From: Agrocybe praecox
Lineage: Eukaryota > Basidiomycota > Agaricomycetes > Agaricales > Agrocybaceae
Reading direction: 5' to 3'
Assembly (NCBI GenBank): GCA_964017145.1
Contig: OZ024841.1
Location: 4,154,001 to 4,218,000, forward strand
Length of the DNA stretch: 64,000 bases
In this document: positions 1 to 12,060 of the stretch, piece after piece
Numbering within the stretch: the first letter of the stretch is position 1
Layout: each line of letters opens with the position of its first letter
Notes under the pieces: generated by a model
Seen by the model: the letters and a program-made list of their open reading frames with translations, nothing else
What the model was told of the DNA's origin: nothing
The model's database searches: none
Position numbers and translations under genes: made by a program

Positions 1-17
1 TATGATCATGTGTGCAG

Positions 18-157
18 ATCTAGGAAGGACCATCGACGCGACCGTCGTCGATTCCTGCCCGGGATGCAGTCAGTACAGTATCGATTTGTCCCCGGCGGCG
101 TTCCAGGCGCTTGCGCCTCTTGATGCGGGGAGGATTCAGGTCGATTGGAACTATTGA
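18..157 (+). CDS. Double-psi beta-barrel (RlpA/barwin-like) secreted protein, last exon only
   Basis: Only the last exon lies in the window; it follows a CAG acceptor at 15-17 and ends in TGA at 155-157. It encodes the C-terminal half of a small DPBB domain, with the signature TVVDSCPGC followed by IDLSPAAFQALAPLD and a terminal DWNY. The exon is 140 nt, exactly the length of the last exon of the downstream copy at 1241-1783, and differs by only a few residues, so the two are tandem duplicates. Family members are secreted, cysteine-containing proteins related to expansin and barwin domains; no enzymatic activity is established for them. The 5' exons, signal peptide and promoter lie outside the window. 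The family call is firm and the function unknown. Confidence 0.8.
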
Positions 158-1240
158 ACTGGTTGAGAGAAGAGTGGTCCGTGTAGAGCCATCGAGAATG
201 ACTCTTGGATAAATTTTGTTAAATAAATAAAAATATTTCTTTTCTGCATCCTTTTGAATGTTCTTTTTCTTGGCGTGACCATTATACTGCCAATTAGTAT
301 TGATATAGACGCTCGATATGTGACGTCATACATGGGCGAGGTTTTCTTTAAACTCGCGGATACGGTATACCCAAAACCCTTCCGACTAGGGCATCACAAT
401 GCCGACCTTGGCGTTGTGTCTGCGGATCTTGGTGGTACACTATTATAATAGGTGACAGCAAATCAAGACTATGAACGTACCCTACCCTACATAGCTCATA
501 CTATATGGTCTACACTTCTACCATAGTAGCATTGAATCAAGAGCTATCTGTCGATATTTCACGCAGTAGGAGTCGATTTGGCCGAGTCGAAGCTTGGGGT
601 AGTCCCCCATTAACGGGACTTTCATCCCTGGAACGCGTAGTAGATTGGAATTAACGGCATAATATATTTAGGGAATTAGATTGAGGCTAGGCTCTCAAGT
701 GCACTCCGGCTTATTAGTCGGCTAGATAGAATGATTACCGTTCAAATAATCTAACTCCGTTTCGAGAGGAGGGAATTAAAAGCCAAAACCTTGGTGCAGG
801 TTTAATTTAGGATAAGAGGACGTAGAGCGAATTAACCATAATCATAATTATCGGTGCCGTGACCGCGACCAACTATGCTACATATGTATGTAGATAAATA
901 TCATGGTTGAATTTCGCACCGAGACGCGGTGCGCATCTAATCTTGTTTTGTACTAATCTAAGCGCCGAGGTTGAAACGCTCGATACAGTCGGAAGGAAAG
1001 GAAGGTTCAGTCATTCCCTTTGTTTATTTTTGAAGCGCAAACTACTTACTAGACTTTGGGCTTAGTAAAAGTCTGTTGAGCTTTGCATACAAGTCCATGG
1101 GCCTTGGGTCTACCGTTTTTGAAGTTATATGAGTCGGAGGGTTTCTATTGAACACTGTTGGAAAAACTCAGACCAACATCTATCATTCCATTCACTGTTC
1201 AGCCATCAACCAACTTATTCACCAGTTCAACTTGCTTACC
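158..1240. other. Intergenic region between the two DPBB genes
   Basis: About 1.1 kb of AT-rich DNA without a convincing coding region. The short open frames found here lack family resemblance and splice support. It should hold the terminator of the upstream copy and the promoter of the downstream copy. No repeat or RNA gene was recognised. Confidence 0.5.
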
Positions 1241-1783
1241 ATGTTCCTCAACACCAAGATCATTTCATTTTTTGCTGCTACTTTTGTCGTACTTGCAGAT
1301 GTCGCGGTCGCTTTTAGAGGAGATGGTATGCTCGATTTATAACTTTTGTTATTGAGGTCGGAGTCTGACATCAAGGTATTTTAAATTCAGCTACATACTA
1401 CCACACAGGTGTACGCGTTTACCTATAAAGCTGATTATCTGAGCTATTACTGACAAGCATATACAGCTCGGTAACTGTGGTGCATGGAGCCAAGAAACAG
1501 ATTTCATAGTGGCTCTTTCTACGCAAGAGTACAAGAACGGCGCGCACTGCTGGCAACACATTAAAGTTCACTGTAAGTCTTGTCTGGACAACTATTTTGC
1601 AATATGCATACCCAGTTAACATCGATAACAAATCGTGTATCAGACCAAGGCAGAACCATTGATGCTACCGTCGTCGATTCTTGCCCGGGCTGTAGCCGTT
1701 ACAGTATTGACTTGTCCCCGGCAGCGTTCCAGGCGCTTGCTCCCCTTGACGCTGGAAGGATCAAGGTTCATTGGAACTACTGA
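1241..1783 (+). CDS. Small secreted double-psi beta-barrel (RlpA-like) protein
   Basis: Four exons (1241-1325, 1391-1410, 1467-1572, 1644-1783) join in frame to give about 116 residues; exon 2 is only 20 nt. Residues 1 to about 25 form a hydrophobic signal peptide (MFLNTKIISFFAATFVVLA), followed by a compact DPBB domain. The domain carries the cysteines of GNCGAW, AHCWQ and DSCPGC, the region TVVDSCPGC, and an end at HWNY. Such proteins are secreted and common in Agaricomycetes. They resemble the N-terminal expansin domain and barwin, and wall or polysaccharide association is inferred rather than shown. It is a tandem duplicate of the copy at the window's left edge. The start is the ATG that begins the signal peptide; upstream ATGs in other frames are not compatible with the splicing. 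Confidence 0.85.
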
Positions 1784-2425
1784 GATAAGGAATTAATGAA
1801 TTAGGAGGGAGGGATAATGTAGGATATGTTGTGCTATATGTTTTTTATGTAGTAATGAGAATATGTTCGCTGTGTCTTCTCAATTGTACCGGGACAATTA
1901 TTTCCTGTTTATCTGAATAGTAGATAATCGGGCGGTTGGTGCTGATCTGACTGAGAGTTGATGTCATCAGACTTGGTTAACTTGGACTTCGGCAACAATA
2001 TTATTTAAAAATGCACTATGTACATAAGTAGATTAGATTAGATCAGATCGAGTCACATGCCTGCATTCTTATTTAGAAAATCGGAGTCAATTTCGGTTCA
2101 AGTTGTTTCCTTTACTTCTACCACCACTGCTTTTCTAGAGTCGGATTTTGGAATTTTTGTATTATGCTCCATTTTGAACCTACTTACTACCACTCGAAGG
2201 TTATCGCTCCTAATTGTTATCTCATGACACCATGTGTTGAGGATGAATGCCGGATGCGGCATCCTAGGCTTATGTTTGCCCCTTTGTGTGGGATATTTTA
2301 GACCTATGTATTGATAACAGCTCAGATCGCCGGCTCACCCCACGACCCACGACCCACGTACTGTGTAGTTGAAGCTACGTTTATCCTCCTCCTCCTGCTT
2401 CTTCTCCTTTCAACAAGTTTTCACA
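1784..2425. other. Intergenic region upstream of the first F-box gene
   Basis: About 640 bp with no supported gene. It contains short GATTAGATTAGATCAGATC-like repeats near 2030-2050 and a pyrimidine-rich stretch at 2380-2410 just before the F-box gene start, as is common in Agaricomycete core promoters. Confidence 0.4.
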
Positions 2426-4039
2426 ATGACTACGCGGCAATCATCTATACAACTTATCAACTTGCATACCCAGATAAACGACATTCTTTGGACAGTATTA
2501 GACATCCTCACTGATGAGCACAAAGCTGAATCGTCACTCGATACGCTTCGTTATGCCTCACAGGTCACAAAATCATGGAGGAATCTATCACTCTCTTCAA
2601 GTTCGCTATGGGGAAGACTATTGAATCTAGACATATTGAACGAGAGAAGCCCCCATTGGCGATCCGAGGTCCTCCGACGATCTGGAGACGCGCCATTGTA
2701 TGTCCAAAGTCACGCGTCCGAGCCGTCGCATGAGTTGGAAACCTTGAAGGACGACAACTTTCTTGAGACTCTCATCGTCGATAACTGGCACAGAATCAAG
2801 TACCTATCGATCAAGATACCTTTTCATCTCTTGCTGAAAAACAGTCCGATAACACAAGTGCTCCGCGTGCCAGCCCCGCTTCTCCAGAGCTTCTCTGTCA
2901 GCCTACATTATCGATGGGATACTCCGGAGGAGGAAACGACTCATCTGGTCGATTTTGGAGGAAAGGCACCGTATCTGCGGTGCTTTGACGCAGACTTCCT
3001 GCGTGTGCCGAATCAAGCCTTTTGGCTGCAGAACATACGCACCTTGTGCTTCAAATCACACTATACAGCACATCAAGTGTTACAAATGCTTCGGTCCATC
3101 CCTTACATCGAACAACTGGAGATAGTTTGCGCACACGGACATAAAAGAGACGACGCCATGTCGACTTCGCGGGTAGGATCGAAAGTTGCTTTGAGGCAGT
3201 TGAAGATCATCTCCGTACAGGCAGCGCCTCCTAACTGGACGGATTACTTTCTACTTCTGGAGAACATCGAACTCTGTTCCAGTCATTCTCTCCAATTTGA
3301 CTTTCGAAGTCACCATACCCACCCGTCTTTCGCTGATTTTGCCTCTTTGGCCAATATCTTACATGACTATATGGCAATCTCCAGCTCTACAGAGGAAGAA
3401 TGCGAAACTGTAAATCGTACATCCCTTAGGATAAGCTTTAACGAATCCTCCATCTATATCCTGACCCATAATCTCGAAATCAACCTCGAGTTCGGGGGTA
3501 TCGACTTATCGCAAATCGTCACTTTGATTAAACCTCTCTCCATATCCGATATCTACTGGCGACATGTCACGCATCTCGCGTTAATTTTTTCCCGAGACAT
3601 TTCCGATGAGCTACTGGAGCCGAACTCGGACGAAGATCGGTCATTGATGCGTCTTTTGGCCCAATTGACGTCCGTCAAGTACCTAGAGATTCTTGACGTG
3701 AGTACGATAGCGTACATTGCGCCTATCCAAGCTTCTCATCCGGAAATATTTCCTTCACTTTCGTTTATCGAGCTCTACAATGTCACGATAAGCTCGTCTG
3801 CGTTATACGCATTCGTTCGCTTCCTTCTCCGTCGACGATCGGATGGAAGACCAGTGAGAGAGGTTATACTTAGCCCCCCAAATACTATCGAAAAGATAAA
3901 CCTGACTTTGTTTGACCCGGTGGATGGCCTTAAGATCGTTTGGGGTGCTAGCAGTGGAACTGGGCGGAGGGAGTATCTATGCGGGATAGAAGCACGCAGG
4001 GAGGAGTCTATGTTTCTCCAGCGTCATAGTGGGGCATAA
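2426..4039 (+). CDS. F-box-like protein (Agaricomycete expanded family)
   Basis: A single-exon gene of 537 residues when started at ATG 2426. The frame is open further upstream to an ATG at 2369, but the intervening residues are Ser/Cys/Phe-rich and look like translated 5' UTR. The N-terminus has a degenerate F-box (about residues 12-60: DILWTVLDIL, LRYASQVTKSWRNLSLSSSSLWGRLLNLD), then the family motif EVLRRSGDAPLYVQ and an irregular leucine-rich C-terminal region. F-box proteins bind Skp1 and recruit substrates to SCF ubiquitin ligases; no target can be read here. Close in layout to the genes at 12462-14046, 20156-21667 and 58913-60478, which share the segment LINLD...EVLRRTGD.PLY. Coding is certain; function is by family only. 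Confidence 0.88.
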   Translation: MTTRQSSIQLINLHTQINDILWTVLDILTDEHKAESSLDTLRYASQVTKSWRNLSLSSSSLWGRLLNLDILNERSPHWRSEVLRRSGDAPLYVQSHASEPSHELETLKDDNFLETLIVDNWHRIKYLSIKIPFHLLLKNSPITQVLRVPAPLLQSFSVSLHYRWDTPEEETTHLVDFGGKAPYLRCFDADFLRVPNQAFWLQNIRTLCFKSHYTAHQVLQMLRSIPYIEQLEIVCAHGHKRDDAMSTSRVGSKVALRQLKIISVQAAPPNWTDYFLLLENIELCSSHSLQFDFRSHHTHPSFADFASLANILHDYMAISSSTEEECETVNRTSLRISFNESSIYILTHNLEINLEFGGIDLSQIVTLIKPLSISDIYWRHVTHLALIFSRDISDELLEPNSDEDRSLMRLLAQLTSVKYLEILDVSTIAYIAPIQASHPEIFPSLSFIELYNVTISSSALYAFVRFLLRRRSDGRPVREVILSPPNTIEKINLTLFDPVDGLKIVWGASSGTGRREYLCGIEARREESMFLQRHSGA

Positions 4040-6995
4040 TTATTTTGGTACTTCGGAATCGTTAATTTGTTTCTGGTATGTATGTATTTAGGGACGTCGA
4101 CTCATGATGCTTGTTCCAGAACAAATTATAATTATACCTTGACTTACATACGAGCGATGAATTAATACTACTACTTTAATTCGTGCCCGACTGCCCCTAT
4201 CGTGCTTCAATAGCATTGGCTGGAGTTGAAATTTACACCGTAGATCATTGATCACTATTCGTTTGACGATGGTGGGAGGGAATTCTTATTGGTCAATAGG
4301 AGGCCTTTCACATGCACGCACGCACGTAGTATTTTAGTCTGCTGCCACTTGAGAAGACACAGCAGCCTTGACTCTGGGCCACTCAACAGGCGGCCTTGTG
4401 AAGACATAGATTTGACAGATGTGATATTTAAATAGTATGACGTACTTGCAGTTTCCCGACTATACCAAGTACGGCCGGGTACTACGGCGGTGGGAATTTC
4501 TCGTACTCAGTCAAGGTACCAAGGTCATATGGGACACACTTAACACTTTGTGGGAGGAAAGAGTCTAAATTTACATGAGATACTGCCAATTTTCTTGGAA
4601 GAAAGTGGTAGCTTAAAACCACATAATACTATTCTTGTTGATTTGAATACATTTCGCAGGGTGAGACCGTCATGCGTAGGTTCCTATCTATGGAAAGATT
4701 ACTCAATAAGTGGTAGTAGAGTTGTTTAGAAACATCGTGCCTGTGAGCCTATACGTTGAAACTGCCAGTAGCCTACTAAGGGTATTGAAATCGTGGGATA
4801 CATATCTATATCTTCCTCGTACGCCCTGGTACAACGTACCATACAGTATCAGAAGATTCATTTATAACCCCCGACATTAGAAGAAAAACTAAACGAACTA
4901 TTGACTTGAGCTCAACTAGGGCTTCTGATCTCTTGGTCTGAGTGTCGGCGCGGAGTTATTGAAATACAATGTCACAGAGTGAATTGGTCAATATCTGAAT
5001 CTCCATCATGACTCTATCTTGAGATATCCCATGCTTCCTATTCCTTTTGTACTACCTTATTAACTGATGTTTTGCATTCAATAGAGGACTCTGTCGCCCC
5101 AAAGAAGTGGAACGGCTAAATAAATGGCAATTGCACAATGAACCTCGATGCTTCTCATCGGGATTTTCTTGGTGCGAAATTCGAATACATAGTGCATGCA
5201 TTGCTTTTCGTGTCAAGGCTAGAACACATCTACATATATCCATCTCTTCATCTCTGTTCCTCTTCATGCGTCACTTGAGAGGAATCACCGGCCCTGTCTT
5301 CGATCATTGAATTCTATTACTGCAGTGCTGTAAGGTCATTTATTAGCATCCACTCTCCGAGGGATTTGTAGAGTCTCTAAGCCATATATGCTTTCAAAGA
5401 GAAGTTTCAACGGGGTACGGCGTTACTAATCGCACAAGGGCTCTCATGAACTCGCAGCGTGCGATGGCACAGACAACCCTGCTGTCCCAGTGTTTTCGTT
5501 CTTCGTTCATGTACATGGTATACATATAAACCCCCCGGATATACGATTAGGCGTGAAACGGGATAGAAGGATTCGAATTCATCATTATGAAGGGTATCCT
5601 AGGGTTTTACGCTACGTACATGAGAAAAAAAAGCCAGAACATTATTTCCTCAATCCTGAATGCTCGGAACAATCAACAGGGATGGAGAAATAATCATACT
5701 TAAAATAACATCGTGAGGATTGGTCTAGGCCTCGAGCTAAAGGGAAAGACTCCGTACTTTGACTTTGACTCTCGGAATATAGGACAGATGTTGTTTAATG
5801 ATCCAATAAGGAAGGGTTGGATAAGGTAAGAAGTGCTGATGACAGTGTATTTCGTCTATTTACTCATTTATCTATGGGGGAACGAAGGGATGAAGGTGGG
5901 AACCCTATTGTTGGGGCTAGCTTCAATGGCTTGTTTGGTTTTTTCATTACCTGTTTTGAGGTTGTAAACGGGTTCATATCTCTTTTTCTTACAAGCTTTG
6001 TGACGTCAAACAAGAATTCGTCTGAAACTCACCGAAGAACTTGTTGACCAGCTACGAGTGTATCACATTAGAGCTCACGGAAAGCGAATATGAGATACTT
6101 CTTGAAAGGTTTTATCATTATTCCGGGGTCCTCAGTGTTACCAGCTTCATGACGGCTACACTTAATAATAATTGACGTTGCAGGCACAGGCCCACGACAC
6201 ATATGGCAGGGTGGAAAAAAGGGGTACATGATGATCGTAATTCAATCTGCTTTACGTCCAAATCACAAATAAGTACAAATCCATTCAATCTTCGCTCTGA
6301 AAAGCAGACTGTAAGAGTACGCTGACCAACCACAGCGTTCTGAATCGAAAACATATCGGAATCAAAAACAAAAAAAACATACCTAATCGAGTATTTTTTT
6401 TGATCCCGAGGCCGGCAATACGCGATCACGTCACCTAACATTTTGAAGGTGTTGACGGAGCCTAGACGTGTCTGGGCCATTTGTCTGCGAGCTTTTCACG
6501 ATGCCGCGCACGATCTGTTTCCCTGTGAACGAATCGTGGCCCCGATATTCGCACTGCCCCCGCCCGGGGTGCAATCTGACCGGGGATCATTCATAATATG
6601 AAAATGCTGCCAGGCGGTGGTCATTGGCTTTTGAAGGCTTTTGACCTCCTTGCGTCTCTGATCCGTAAATCGTTCTCTGATTGGAGTTAACTAGTTACGA
6701 GTGACGCACTTATCTTAGGATTGCCAGCAGTTGGGCTTCTATATTCCACTTTCATCATTCTCGACATACTATCGAACCCAGGAGAATCGAGATCTAGGAT
6801 ACGGCTCATCAACACACGCACATCGGAAAAAGAAAAGAAGAACAAAACTTCCTTGCAAGTGCACCACATCAGTCTTATTTCTGTCCCGGTTTTAAGCTCT
6901 CCCCATATCCTCCTTAAAACTACCACCACCACGGCTGCTGTGGATTTCTACCACCTTGGATCCTTTCCCTCATTTCTCGACTACCAAAAGAATCG
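4040..6995. other. Long intergenic region without recognised genes
   Basis: Nearly 3 kb between the F-box gene and the TPR/F-box gene. Open frames of 60-128 codons occur on both strands, but none shows a signal peptide, domain or plausible splicing partners. The segment 6880-6990, with CCACCACCAC and pyrimidine tracts, probably holds the promoter and 5' UTR of the next gene. A decayed transposon cannot be excluded. Confidence 0.5.
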
Positions 6996-9900
6996 ATGCC
7001 ACCGCCACCAGCAGTGTTCAATCCAAAAATTCTCGATGCCAGCATTCGCGACGTGTCTTCGTACCTGTCCGATAACCAAAAAGTCGATTTATTATTGTAT
7101 GCAATGAGGTCCTTGCGAGTTGAAGGGTGCGTTCTTGGATTTTGCCTACGCTCTTTAAGAGTTAACATCCTCGGACAAATCATATACAGACGCTCTAGAC
7201 AAGTAATCGAGAACGCAATCCAGTCATGTCTCCAAGTTACCACGCTAAGTCAGGAAAATGTGGCAAAGGCTAGAATCTTGCGGGCGAGGGCTAGGTTGGC
7301 CGGCGGTGCGTATTTGGGTGGCCATGAAGGTATGTTTCCTGGTGTTTCTTGTTTCACTTTTTCTTTTTTTCCACTCCTTCGTTACCTCCAGTGCGCTGTT
7401 GGCGGCTGTCTGTGTTTTGCTTTTCTTGTGTCCATCTCTCTGCTGTAAAATTGATAAGGTCGTTATTGATGTATTTTCACCTCGAAATAGATCTCCAAGC
7501 TGCCCTAGCAGCAGAACCTGACAACCCAGAGGCAAAGGCGCTATTGCATCAGCGGAGCGTCACTGTTGAGAAGGTACGTCGCGATGAGTCTCTTCTATTT
7601 TTTTCTCTTCGTCCCCGCCGTATCTCTGTGTTTAACTTCTCCCGGAAATTTCTTTCCCATCTCACTTCCCTCTGTTTATCTGTCAACCATGCGCCTTTCC
7701 TCCGTGTACCGCATGTGTTTTAACGCCATGCGAATCGTTCGAATCTGATTTGAATCTCTTCACAGCTCCTCTCTCCTCTTCCTCTCAGTCTGTGTCCATC
7801 ATCAGCACGAGAGCGCCTCTCAATCGAGATATGGCAAGAAATAGCCCTCTACCTCCCTCGACCAGATCTAAAAACGCTTCTACTCGTACCTCACGCACTC
7901 TCTCGCATCGCTTCACAACTTCTCTTCCGAAACCTCGATCTTTACTTTACAAATGTGACCGAAGGCGGCGAAGGTTCTGGAGACGAGGAAAGTGGGCCTG
8001 AAGAAGAAGATCACAGAGAATATGAGATCCCAGGAGCTTCGGAGGAGGATAATTCTCCTGGATCTGGATATGCACAGCGCAGCGCCGATATTTTGACCAG
8101 GGTTATTACCGATGTGGCTTTTGCGAGTGGTGTCAGGACTCTGAGTATCTTTGCCGATACTGGAGGTAGACGTAGGCGAGGCAGAGCGATGGCGTTCCAA
8201 ACAGGCAAGTGTTATTATTTTTAGAAATTTATTTTTAAACCCTCCACCTATATAGCTTTTACTTCCTGGATTAGCGCCTGTGACTTGTTGCAGTTGCCAA
8301 GTTATTCTCCTTTACCCTTTGTCTTCCTTTGCAATGTTTTTGTTTTTCACATCATATATTTTCTCTATGCCCTCATTTCCTCAACCCCTTTACTAGAACT
8401 GACGTCTCCCTTTTGACAGGCATGCTAAATAATGCCCTTCCCAAGCTCGTCAATCTGCGCAGCGTCCATCTTTCTGCTACTAGCGATGGCATTGGATCGG
8501 TCCTTAGAACATTGCGGGTTACATGCCCCAGACTGCGAGGGTTATCCATAAAGTGCGTAAAAGAAGCTCATAAGCCATTTCACCAATACACTAATATCTT
8601 TTTCAAGGTCAAGCGACGCTCCTATAGACCTTTCCTTCCTAGAATTCAAACACCTAGCACATTTTTCCTACATCATGACTTCACCTTTAACAGTCTCTCC
8701 TACAAAGGTCCACGCCCTGCTCTCCCAGAACAAAATAACGCTGCGCACACTCTCGTTAGAGAGCCAGAGCATGCACCCGTCACCGCACTGGACATTCCCC
8801 ACCGGCACCGCCTCCTCCTCTGCCATCCTCAGCATCAGGAACCTGACAACCATAAACTTCACAGGCCACTTCCCCGCCATCACACAGGCATTCACGGAGA
8901 TCCTCAGCCACGGGAGACAGTTGGAGAATCTGACTCTGCAATGCTGCGCCTTGGAGACGAATAACGCGAGTAACCAATTCCGTAGCGTCCTGGCGCAGAA
9001 CGCTGCCTCAGGGAATATGAACACGAGCATCCTTCCTTTCTTACGGCACTTTGCCTTCGTTGTACTCTCGGTTGGACGACGGTCGATCGATAGAGATTTG
9101 TTCCCTGCCATTGCTGAGTTCCTTCGTGGCCGCCGCTCGATGAGGACACTGCAGCTCGTTGCCCATGATGAGGGCGAACAACATGCGACTGGATTCGATG
9201 CGAGTATCTGGGGGGTACTTCCGAGCTTGGATGGGCTGAAAGGTCTGTGGATGACGTATCCTGGTGATTTGAGTCCGGGTTTGGCGAGTTGGTTGATCCC
9301 CAGAGGATTGAAATCGTTACGTCTGGAGCTGGGAAGGGAAGGTGGCGGAGAAGGATTCTTGAATGTGAGTTTCGCGTCTTGATCTTCTTTCCTTGTATTA
9401 TTATCGTAAATTGATCGAACCATTCTTTTATCTAGCAACTTCGTCCTGGAATCCCACCTTCACTCGTATTCGTTGGTCTCTCCGACTTAATAAACATAAG
9501 GAACGTAGCTGCAATAGTCGAACACGGATTTCCAATGGTCAAAGTCGTTCGAGTCGGAGGCAGCTACTGGACAGTCGTCCGCAAGGGAACCGGGGTCGGA
9601 CACGGACATTTCATCCCACCAATCTCGCGCTCTAACTCGATGATCATGTCTCATCCGCACACGCACGGCGCACACGCGAGTGCCAGCTCGCGCTCACATT
9701 CGACGTCCGCTTCGCTTCCAATGTCGGGGCATGAACATCCTTATCCGCAAGTTCGCTCTTCGGCCACGCGGCCCTCGCATCTCGATGTTGTCGTTGGATC
9801 GTCGTCCAGTTCGAACATCTCGTCCTCTTCATCTGGTATCAGGACCCCATCATTACCGGTGAATATGATGGGTGGTGGAGGCGGTAATGCGGGCGGTGCA

Positions 9901-10014
9901 TTTGAGCTCGACCCATGGCCGAGAAGGCGGGCAATTTATCATGCTCGTGAGTGGTTGGAATGGCTTGGGTGTGAAGATGCGATGGTTCGGGATGCTTCTA
10001 GTAGCTGTGTATAA
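6996..10014 (+). CDS. F-box/leucine-rich protein with TPR-like N-terminus (Dia2/Pof3-like layout)
   Basis: Seven exons (6996-7126, 7190-7329, 7491-7573, 7766-8204, 8420-8552, 8608-9364, 9436-10014) keep frame and give about 753 residues. Exons 2-3 encode a TPR-like helical pair (ILRARARLAGGAYLGGHEDLQ then ALAAEPDNPEAKALLHQR). Exon 4 encodes a clear F-box (ERLSIEIWQEIALYLPRPDLKTLLLV) followed by an acidic insert. Exons 5-7 encode leucine-rich segments such as LVNLRSVHL and LRTLRVTCPRLRGLSIK, then a Ser/His-rich low-complexity tail. TPR plus F-box plus LRR is the order seen in yeast Dia2 and fission yeast Pof3, SCF adaptors acting at replication forks; orthology is inference. The exon 4 donor reads AG|GCAAGT, a GC-AG intron, and it is the only choice that keeps the frame. 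Confidence 0.85.
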
Positions 10015-10195
10015 TGCTATTTTCTATCTTGGTAATTATCGTCTTGTTTTGTTTTGTTTACAGGTCTACATGCTTTCACTGCTATTTATTTTTGTCCTCT
10101 GCTCATTCATACTCCATGTATTCGATTACTGTGTAACTGTAGAAAAAGAAAATACACGATTCAGATATGTATATAGAATTTAACAAGTCATTTAT

Positions 10196-11551
10196 TTATT
10201 TTTGACGACTGGATTCTCCGATTTCGTGAAGATGATCTTTGACGTTTTTCTCGATTGAACTGTCAATAATAGTCAATTCCTTGACTAGGTCGTCCTAAAT
10301 AAAACGTTAGTACGATGGTTTTAGGGAAATTATATGAATTGACGCTTACCCAGATTTTATTCTGAGCCCTAATGCCCTCTTCACTCAACACATAATCGCT
10401 TGGTTCTTCGATACGCGAAGTGGAGACGTAGGCTCCCCGCAGTTGCTTTACGTTGTCCGGACGGCCAAGTGACGCCCATACGAGTACGCGACTTCCTTCT
10501 TCAGTGGTGCGCGCCAAGGTGACTTCCATTAGCCAATCTAGGATACGTCGGAGGCCTGTGAAAGACTTTCGAAAGCCAGAATAACAAAAGCCTGGGTTGA
10601 CACAGTTTACAATCAGAGAGTCCGGTGGAAGATGGTCGTTGAGTGCACGGGCGAAGAAGACGTTGAGTACTACAGGAAGTGAAAATGAGACGCCAAGTTA
10701 GCCTCTGACATGTATTATGTGAATATTACTGGCGCTTACATTTTGTTTCTCCGTATTTATCTTCGCCGAACCTGGGTGAATTGAGCTCAAACATCTAATA
10801 CGTCATCAATTAGGATGTACTGGCGCTTACGGGTGGGAAACATGGTCCTTATGAGCGTACTGCCTGAAGAAGCTCGGGGAATCGACGAGCTTCTTATCAA
10901 ATTTCGACCAGAAATGCATCTCGCTGGTGACGACTACCAGTCGGGGTTGAACGTTACACTTCCTGGCAGTGTCAAGAAGCGTAGGAAGGAGTAAGAGTGC
11001 AAGCAACGGCTGTGATATGTCATTGACTTGGACCCTAAGACGTCGCGCGTTTAGTAATTAAAAATAGCTTCCCATGACGTTAGGGACAAAACACTAACGA
11101 CGGTTCCCATCCATCTTTCGTAAACCCGGCTTTGGGATTCGGAAGAACACCTGCATTTTCGAGCAATATGTCAAGTCGCTCATTCTCGTCGTTGAAGCGT
11201 TTAGCGAAGGTCTTGACTGAGCCGAAATCGGCCAAGTCAAGAAGCCAAAGTTCTGCCGTCTTGCAACCAGTCGCTTGAACGATATCTGTAAAATGTATGA
11301 TATTATACCCACAGATATCAAGGAAAGACTCTAATAAACTCACCAAGCAATGCCTTCTCTCCCTTCTGTCTACTTCGACAAGCAAGAATCAACTTTCCAG
11401 GATTCATCCGAGCAAAATGTTTAGCCGCCTCAAATCCGAGACCATTATTAGCGCCCGTGACAATGATCGTCTTCCCACCAAGATCTTCGGTATTGACCGG
11501 GGGGAGTTTCGTGCGTTGGTCCTTGTAAAATTTTGTGAGTGTAAGCTTCAT
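10196..11551 (-). CDS. Short-chain dehydrogenase/reductase, retinol-dehydrogenase-like
   Basis: Six exons on the minus strand (11551-11344, 11285-11099, 11034-10842, 10794-10740, 10669-10350, 10294-10196) give about 353 residues. The Rossmann motif TGANNGLGF lies near residues 34-42, the NAG-type motif is ENAGV, the catalytic Ser sits in VVVTSEMHF and the active-site pair is YGETK (YxxxK). All features of a classical NAD(P)H-dependent SDR are therefore present, and the length fits the WW-oxidoreductase/retinol-dehydrogenase-like fungal group. The substrate is unknown. The donor of intron 3 (GTTTCC) is unusual but is the only one that brings FELNSPRFGEDKYGETK into frame. It lies tail to tail with the TPR/F-box gene, only about 180 bp away. 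Confidence 0.88.
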
Positions 11552-12060
11552 GACTATGATAGAACGCGAAAGGGGTCTTTTGTCTGCGAGAAAAGTCGTT
11601 TGTCTGTGTATAAAACCCAGTCCCGGATAGTTTCATTCCGGGATTTCTCACAGCACTGTGGGGCATGCGTGGCCTTGATAAGACGTTTGATGTGTTTCTA
11701 AACCTTTGGTTCAGATCATGCCGAAGGCCGTCGAAAGGCCGTCAGGCCCTTCCGCATAAATTTTTTCCGTGAAGGTCCGTGCTGTATGCGCAGTGTGTTT
11801 GGTGTGTTATACCAGTTTGGGGGTTTGGAAATTTCCTGGTGATAGAAAAGGTAATACCTACAACTAAGGTTTTCTTTGCCGCCAATCCGTACTTAAGAAA
11901 TGCAATTTAATAGAGAAATCACTCGCGTTTTTCTAAAGCAAACGGATCAAACCTTTTTCTTTTTGCATTCAGCCCGTTTTCGGTAGGTTAATCCACTGGC
12001 TGATTTGAAGTCTTTGTAAGGAGAAATTCTATACGACAAGAAAAGCAGACCTAATATAGC

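Noticed and set aside
7127..7160. 34-nt intron in the TPR/F-box gene
   Set aside because: Too short for this genome; extending to the CAG at 7187-7189 gives a normal 63-nt intron in the same phase.
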